DNA of 64,000 nucleotides from Devosia sp. Root635 (GTDB lineage Bacteria; Pseudomonadota; Alphaproteobacteria; Rhizobiales; Devosiaceae). The stretch lies in contig NZ_LMGZ01000022.1 of assembly GCF_001427605.1 (NCBI RefSeq), forward strand, positions 142,530 through 206,529. Reading direction: 5' to 3'. A program made the translations under genes and the position numbers. Under the pieces are notes generated by a model. That model was given only the letters and a program-made list of their open reading frames with translations. It did not search any database and was not told the DNA's origin. Of the stretch, positions 59,375 through 64,000 are shown in pieces (the stretch's first letter is position 1; every line of letters begins with the position of its first letter).

Positions 59375-61125
59375 AAGAACAGCGCGTCGAGATCGGTCTC
59401 TTCCCCATCCTGGCTGGCCGGCTCGGCTTCCACAGCCGGTGCTGCATCAGGGCCAAAGAGCTGTTCGTGAATCCGGCGTTCGGCATCCATCGTGTAGCGG
59501 GCGCGGTGGGCCGAAAGCATGGCGGCGATGGCCGGGGTTTGCGCCGCCGCGGTCGCGGGCGGGCATGCCGCCACCAGCCGCATTTCGAGATCGCGCATGG
59601 TTTCGGAAATCGCAGCCTGGCTGACAAAGGTTTCGGCCGCATTGCCGAGCAGGGCAATGACATTGGGGCCATCCCGGTTGAGCGTAGCCAGGGCCTCGGC
59701 CAGCGTCGCGTCGACCCCCTGCAGCAGCACCAGCGCAGCGGTGGCTTCCTGTTCGAGCTGGCCGACGCGGCCGGCGGCGTCGCCGTTGGCGGCGGCGCCG
59801 AACGACTGCGCGAGGCCGGCTGCCTGGTGCAGGCCGGCCATGGAGGCTTCGGCGGCGGTGACGGTTTCGCCGGTCAGTTCGCGCAACTGCCGGGCGATGA
59901 CGTTGAGGGCGGCGCCGCGGGGGCCGAGCTGCGCGCATTTGACTGCTGCGTTGAGGCTGACGAGGCGCATATTGGCCTCGATTTCCTGCACTGCCTCGAC
60001 ATGGCTGAGCAGAGTGCCGACAGTGCCAAGGACCGCCGTGGCAACGCTTTCCAGCTTTCCCCGCTCGGTTTCGCAATCGCGCAGAACCAGCGCGGCGTGG
60101 CGCACGGCCTTGCTCAATGCGGCCAGCGAGGAGGCGCCGGCTTCGTCGCCCTGGCCATAAATGGCGCGGCTTTGATCCATGATGGAGCGGGCGTCGGCGG
60201 CCAGATCGCGCAGGGCGTCACCCGCTTCGGCAACGTCGCCCTCGAAGGCATCGGTGGCGCCGGACAGCTGGGCAACCTGCAAGCTACCGAAAAGATTGCG
60301 CGCCACTTGCCTGTCGTTTTCCTGCATGCTGCCGCCGTCTAGCATGTCGGCAAGTGCCGCCAAGCCGCTTTCGACATGCTCGATGCGCTGCCGCGTGGCG
60401 TCGCCGACCTGGAGGGCCATGACGGCGCTGGCGATGCGGGTGACAATCTGGCGCGAAACGCGGCCGGTCTCGGCGGTGCCATCGACCGATACGGCGCGCT
60501 GACGCGCCAGCTCGGCCAGGGCCCGGTCCATGTCGGCGGCGAGTGCGCTCAGCGTATCGGCATGGGCATTCTCGAACTGGCCGCGCTGGCGGGCCGCATG
60601 GCCGACTTCATCGGTGAGTTGCCGATAGGCGGCGGTGAAATGCTGGATAGTAGAGGTGGCGCTTTCAGAGAGCTTGGCGATATCGGTGGTGAAGACGTCG
60701 AAATCATCGCTGTCGCCGACCACCCCGGCGGCGACGACGCGGGCATTGATGGCGACGATGCCCATCATCTTGACCGTGCGGCGCAGTTCGGAAATGGGGT
60801 GTTCGGCGGCGGCCACCACCTCGACCAGGCGCGTCAGGTCCGCCTGTTCGGTGGCAAACAGCGCCGAGATGGTTTCGGCCTGCCGGCCGATATCGGCCAG
60901 CCGCGTCGAGGCCTCGGCAAGCTCCGGGCTCTGCAACTGCGCCGGCAGGGCCTCGAACACCTTGGTAATGCGGTTGATCATGGCCGCGCCCTCGGTCAGG
61001 CGGGCGCCGACCGCGACGAAGGTGCTTTCGATCTCCTGGCGCGGTGCGGCCAGCGCCTCACCAACGGCGCGGAGCGCCGCGGCATCGGCGGAAGTCGGTG
61101 GAAGCTGGTGGGCCAGTGCGGTCAT
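59371..61125 (-). CDS. Soluble MCP-like protein of the chemotaxis operon
   Basis: A 584-residue cytoplasmic protein from ATG 61125 ([20 protein letters not shown]), overlapping the cheB stop (ATGA). It is almost entirely helical. Two stretches recall the MCP signalling tip, [15 protein letters not shown] near residue 125 and [16 protein letters not shown] near 390, but both are degenerate. It has no membrane helix or known sensor domain. It may be a scaffold or signal-ending component of the Che array; function unknown. Confidence 0.75.
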   Translation of the reverse strand: MTALAHQLPPTSADAAALRAVGEALAAPRQEIESTFVAVGARLTEGAAMINRITKVFEALPAQLQSPELAEASTRLADIGRQAETISALFATEQADLTRLVEVVAAAEHPISELRRTVKMMGIVAINARVVAAGVVGDSDDFDVFTTDIAKLSESATSTIQHFTAAYRQLTDEVGHAARQRGQFENAHADTLSALAADMDRALAELARQRAVSVDGTAETGRVSRQIVTRIASAVMALQVGDATRQRIEHVESGLAALADMLDGGSMQENDRQVARNLFGSLQVAQLSGATDAFEGDVAEAGDALRDLAADARSIMDQSRAIYGQGDEAGASSLAALSKAVRHAALVLRDCETERGKLESVATAVLGTVGTLLSHVEAVQEIEANMRLVSLNAAVKCAQLGPRGAALNVIARQLRELTGETVTAAEASMAGLHQAAGLAQSFGAAANGDAAGRVGQLEQEATAALVLLQGVDATLAEALATLNRDGPNVIALLGNAAETFVSQAAISETMRDLEMRLVAACPPATAAAQTPAIAAMLSAHRARYTMDAERRIHEQLFGPDAAPAVEAEPASQDGEETDLDALFF

Positions 61126-62246
61126 GGTGCTGCCCCCGTGCGCGGCGCCCGACCATAGGTTTCGATTTCGGCAGCGACGCGGTGCAGCGGCACAATCTTG
61201 GCGGCAGCGCCGCGCTGGATAGCCTCCTTGGGCATGCCGAAGACCACGCAACTCTCCTCATCCTGGGCAATGGTGTAGCTGCCGGCCTGGCGCATTTCGA
61301 GCAGGCCGCGGGCGCCGTCGTCGCCCATGCCGGTGAGGATGACGCCCATGGCGTTGCGGCCGGCAACTTGGGAGGCCGAGCGGAACATCACATCGACCGA
61401 GGGGCGGTGGCGCGACACATGCGGACCATCCACGATGTTGACGGTATAGCGGCTGCCGGCGCGATGCAGCACCATGTGCTGGTTGCCGGGCGCGATGAGG
61501 GCACGACCTGCCTGCACCACGTCCCCGTCTTCAGCCTCCTTCACCTCGATGGCACAGAGACCGTTGAGGCGGCGAGCAAAGGCGCCGGTGAACTTTTCGG
61601 GCATGTGCTGGACGATGATGATGGCGGGGCTGGCGGCGGGCAGTTTTTCGAGCACTTCGCGCAGGGCCTCGGTGCCGCCGGTGGAGGCGCCGATGCAGAT
61701 GATCGGGTCGGTCTGGGGCTGCTTGGCGCGGACCGAGGCGGCGCGGGCTTCAGAATGGGGCGGGATGATCGCGTCGGCGGTGAGCTTGGCCTCGACCGTG
61801 AGCGCGGGGGCCGGCTTGTGGACACCGCGGAGCTTGGCATGGGCGGCCGCCTTGGCGGCATCGCAGATGCGCATGCGCGATTCCTGGAGGAATTGGGTGG
61901 TGTCGACGCGCGGCTTGGCCACCACATCGATCGCCCCGGCTTCGAGCGCCTGCATCAGCGTTTCCGAACCCGCCTCGGCCAGGCTCGAACAGATGACCAC
62001 CGGAATAGGCCGCTGGCTCATGATCTTGCGCAGGAAGGTCAGTCCATCCATGCGCGGCAGCTCGATGTCGAGAAACATGACATCGGGCACTTCCTGGCGG
62101 ATGCGTTCCACCGCCACATAGGGGTCGGCCGCCGTCGCCATGACTTCGAGGTCGGGATCGCTATCGATGATCTCACTGAGCGTCATGCGCACCGAAGCGC
62201 TGTCATCGACGATGAGTACTCGGATCTTCCGGCGGGTCGCAGCCAT
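61122..62246 (-). CDS. cheB: Protein-glutamate methylesterase/deamidase CheB
   Basis: A 374-residue two-domain enzyme. The receiver has Asp14-Asp15 and phosphoacceptor Asp60 ([11 protein letters not shown]). The catalytic domain has Ser188 ([11 protein letters not shown]), His214 ([10 protein letters not shown]) and Asp310 ([10 protein letters not shown]). It removes methyl groups from chemoreceptors when phosphorylated. It lies after cheR with a 10-base gap. Confidence 0.96.
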   Translation of the reverse strand: MAATRRKIRVLIVDDSASVRMTLSEIIDSDPDLEVMATAADPYVAVERIRQEVPDVMFLDIELPRMDGLTFLRKIMSQRPIPVVICSSLAEAGSETLMQALEAGAIDVVAKPRVDTTQFLQESRMRICDAAKAAAHAKLRGVHKPAPALTVEAKLTADAIIPPHSEARAASVRAKQPQTDPIICIGASTGGTEALREVLEKLPAASPAIIIVQHMPEKFTGAFARRLNGLCAIEVKEAEDGDVVQAGRALIAPGNQHMVLHRAGSRYTVNIVDGPHVSRHRPSVDVMFRSASQVAGRNAMGVILTGMGDDGARGLLEMRQAGSYTIAQDEESCVVFGMPKEAIQRGAAAKIVPLHRVAAEIETYGRAPRTGAAP

Positions 62247-62256
62247 AGTCGTACCT

Positions 62257-63141
62257 TCAGGTCTTCTGGAATACCGCGGGTGCGACCTGACGCATGGTCA
62301 CCGCGGTACCGATCATGGATTCGGAATGACCAAGAATCAGATAACCGCCCGGCCGCAAGTGATCGACCAGGCGCAGGATCACTTTCTCCTGGTCGACCTT
62401 GTCGAAATAGATCAGCACATTGCGCAGGAAGATGACGTCGACGTCGCGGTCGAAGGGATAGCTGGTATCCATCAGGTTCAGCCGCGCCAGGCGGACCAAA
62501 CGCCGGAGTTCGGGCACGATCCGCACTTCGGGGCGCTGGCCGGGCTTGCGCGCGTGCATCAGATAGCGCTGCTGCTTGCCGGGCGGCACCGGCGCGATCA
62601 GCTCGGTCGGGTAGACGGCCCGAATGCCCTGCTCGAGCACGGACGTCGAAATATCGGTACCCAGAATGGCGAACTTGAAGTCCTGGCGCTCGGCCGCGAG
62701 ATCGGCCAGCACCATGGCCAGGGTATAGGCCTCGGCGCCGGTCGAACTGGCGGCGCTCCATATCTTGAGCAATGGCTTGCGCTCGCCGCGGCGCAGCGCC
62801 AGCAGATCGGGCACCAGCCTCTCCTCAAGCAGGTCGAAATGCTCCGGCTCGCGAAAGAAGTCGGTCTTGTTGGTGGTGACCGCATTGATCAGGAATGGAC
62901 GCTCGACGGCAAGACCATCGCGATGGAACAGGTAGTCGCCATAGTCGTCGAGACTATGAAGCCCCAAGGCGCGGACGCGCTTGCGCAGGCGACCCTCCAC
63001 CATCAGGCGCTTGGTCGGCGGTAGCTTGATGCCGACTTCGGCGCCGATCAGGTCGGAGATGCGCTTGAAATCGCGCAGCGACAGATGGTCGTCGTCGGTG
63101 TTTTCCGGCCGCACGGCGGCCTGGTGGGCGGATGGGGGCAA
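62257..63141 (-). CDS. cheR: Chemoreceptor methyltransferase CheR
   Basis: A 294-residue SAM-dependent methyltransferase from TTG 63141 (GGAG 8 bases upstream). The N-terminal helical domain ([20 protein letters not shown]) is followed by the SAM fold: [35 protein letters not shown] and [12 protein letters not shown]. It methylates receptor glutamates. The usual SAM-binding GCSTGEE is here [10 protein letters not shown], a mild change. Confidence 0.95.
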   Translation of the reverse strand: MPPSAHQAAVRPENTDDDHLSLRDFKRISDLIGAEVGIKLPPTKRLMVEGRLRKRVRALGLHSLDDYGDYLFHRDGLAVERPFLINAVTTNKTDFFREPEHFDLLEERLVPDLLALRRGERKPLLKIWSAASSTGAEAYTLAMVLADLAAERQDFKFAILGTDISTSVLEQGIRAVYPTELIAPVPPGKQQRYLMHARKPGQRPEVRIVPELRRLVRLARLNLMDTSYPFDRDVDVIFLRNVLIYFDKVDQEKVILRLVDHLRPGGYLILGHSESMIGTAVTMRQVAPAVFQKT

Positions 63142-63199
63142 GGGTCAGTCTCCGGGCAACGAGGGTATGCGATCGGCAATGATCGCATGCTGCTTGAGG

Positions 63200-63661
63200 T
63201 CAGGCCGCGCGGGCGGCGTCCGCGAACGATCCGAGCAGGCGTTCGAGATCGAGCACGGTGACAAAATTCCCGTTGCGACGGCCGATGCCGGCGATGCAGT
63301 GCCCGGACCAGGAACCGCTGACCGCCGGGGGCGGATCGAGCGCGTCCTCGTCGAGGATGGTCACTTCGAACACCCGGTCGGCCCGCAGGCCGAGCCGCAA
63401 CTCGCCATCATGGCCGGCAATGGCCAACACGATGATGCGGGTATTCGCATTGTCCGGCGCCGGCGGCAGACCAAGGGTCAGCCGCAGGTCGACCACCGGA
63501 ATGCCCTGCCCGCGCACATCGATCATGCCGAGCAGGGTTTGCGGTGCCTGGGGCAGCCGGGCGATAGGCCGCATGTCCAGGATTTCCTGCACCTTTTCGA
63601 CGGGCGCGGCGAAGAGTTCGTCGGCAACGCCAAGGGTAACGTATTGAGCCCGTTCGGCCAT
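63200..63661 (-). CDS. cheW: Chemotaxis coupling protein CheW
   Basis: A 153-residue adaptor from ATG 63661 (MAERAQYVTLGVADELFAAP). The two beta barrels include VEKVQEILDMRPIARLPQAP and MIDVRGQGIPVVDLRLTLGL, the conserved receptor- and CheA-binding surface. It lies 10 bases after the partial mcp gene. Confidence 0.95.
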   Translation of the reverse strand: MAERAQYVTLGVADELFAAPVEKVQEILDMRPIARLPQAPQTLLGMIDVRGQGIPVVDLRLTLGLPPAPDNANTRIIVLAIAGHDGELRLGLRADRVFEVTILDEDALDPPPAVSGSWSGHCIAGIGRRNGNFVTVLDLERLLGSFADAARAA

Positions 63662-63671
63662 TGCTGCCTCC

Positions 63672-64000
63672 TTATGCCGCGCCACGGCGGGTGAATTCAC
63701 CGTCGAGCTCGTCGCGGCCATCATCGAGGTCGAGGTCGAAACCGCCACCCTTGCCGCCACGCATCGCCTGCTTGCTCTCACCCATCTGGGGGGCGTGAGC
63801 CATGATCGCGTCGCGCAGGCCGGCGCGGGCCGGCTTGGCCTTGGTCGGGGTCGGCGCCTGACCGGCCTGGCTGGCATGGATGCGGAAGTAGCTGATGGCG
63901 GTCTGGAGCTGCTCGGCCTGGCTGGCCAGTTCCTCCGATGTCGCCGACATTTCCTCGGCGGCCGAGGTGTTCTGCTGGGTTACCTTGTCGAGCTGCTGGA
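63672..64000 (-). CDS. Methyl-accepting chemotaxis protein (partial, C-terminal end)
   Basis: The 3' end of a receptor gene whose start is beyond the right edge; about 109 residues are visible. The segment KVTQQNTSAAEEMSATSEEL is the classic methylation-helix region, and LASQAEQLQTAISYFRI follows. The tail is basic then acidic (GGFDLDLDDGRDELDGEFTR) and lacks the NWETF-type CheR pentapeptide. It is first in the visible cheW-cheR-cheB run. Confidence 0.92.
   Translation of the reverse strand, partial: QQLDKVTQQNTSAAEEMSATSEELASQAEQLQTAISYFRIHASQAGQAPTPTKAKPARAGLRDAIMAHAPQMGESKQAMRGGKGGGFDLDLDDGRDELDGEFTRRGAA

Overview
The window is high-GC DNA from an alphaproteobacterium of the order Hyphomicrobiales. 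A Devosia-like organism is my best guess. The evidence is an ALAS-type hemA, a class I lysyl-tRNA synthetase, a SAM-II riboswitch before metZ, a GGAAC-N17-CGTT promoter of the EcfG stress type, a two-domain dCTP deaminase, and the block DUF2948-hisD-UPF0262-phosphatase-infA-maf-yacG. The genus is inference; no rRNA gene is present.

Region 1 (1-10888) is the right part of a prophage integrated at a tRNA-Phe gene. The left end holds packaging genes on the minus strand (a small-terminase-like HTH protein and an HNH endonuclease). A plus-strand two-gene cassette (650-1290) sits among them. A nine-gene minus-strand operon (6530 to 1970) follows, in which nearly every stop overlaps the next start. 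It encodes a Tat-signal protein, small HTH proteins, a 31-residue membrane peptide, a replication-type HTH protein with repeats inside its gene, and a DEAH helicase. Two divergent ribbon-helix-helix genes flank a 13-bp inverted repeat (6814-6861) and look like the genetic switch. The plus-strand operon beyond ends with an excisionase-like gene and a tyrosine integrase. A membrane-protein pair, putative integrase arm sites, a terminator and tRNA-Phe close the element.

Region 2 (11.1-20.9 kb) is core genome: yacG, maf, infA, a UPF0262/phosphatase fusion, hisD, DUF2948 and murA. A TetR-HlyD-ABC-permease efflux operon lies between DUF2948 and murA. A tRNA-Thr gene follows.

Region 3 (21-26.4 kb) is a catabolic and uptake cluster: a LysR regulator, TctC, TctB and TctA (tricarboxylate-type transporter), and a PcaB/fumarase-family lyase.

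Region 4 (26.6-53.7 kb) is mixed. It includes a PRC-barrel stress protein, an EAL c-di-GMP phosphodiesterase, an OmpA-like lipoprotein, an SDR, a wax-synthase-like acyltransferase, and hemA behind an FNR/FixK-type box. It also holds a FixJ-like regulator with an altered receiver, mscL, a hybrid histidine kinase, the Lhr-like helicase/PdeM DNA-repair pair, a TauE/TIGR02186 pair, a very large Sel1/peptidoglycan-binding polarity-type protein, a NarL-type regulator, pyrD and a LexA-like S24 protein. Dispersed GC-rich palindromic repeats occupy many gaps and in places enter coding ends.

Region 5 (53.7-64 kb) has lysK, a TerB-like protein, a periplasmic solute-binding protein, metZ under a SAM-II riboswitch and terminator, dcd, and a chemotaxis operon (mcp end, cheW, cheR, cheB, and a soluble MCP-like protein) running off the right edge.
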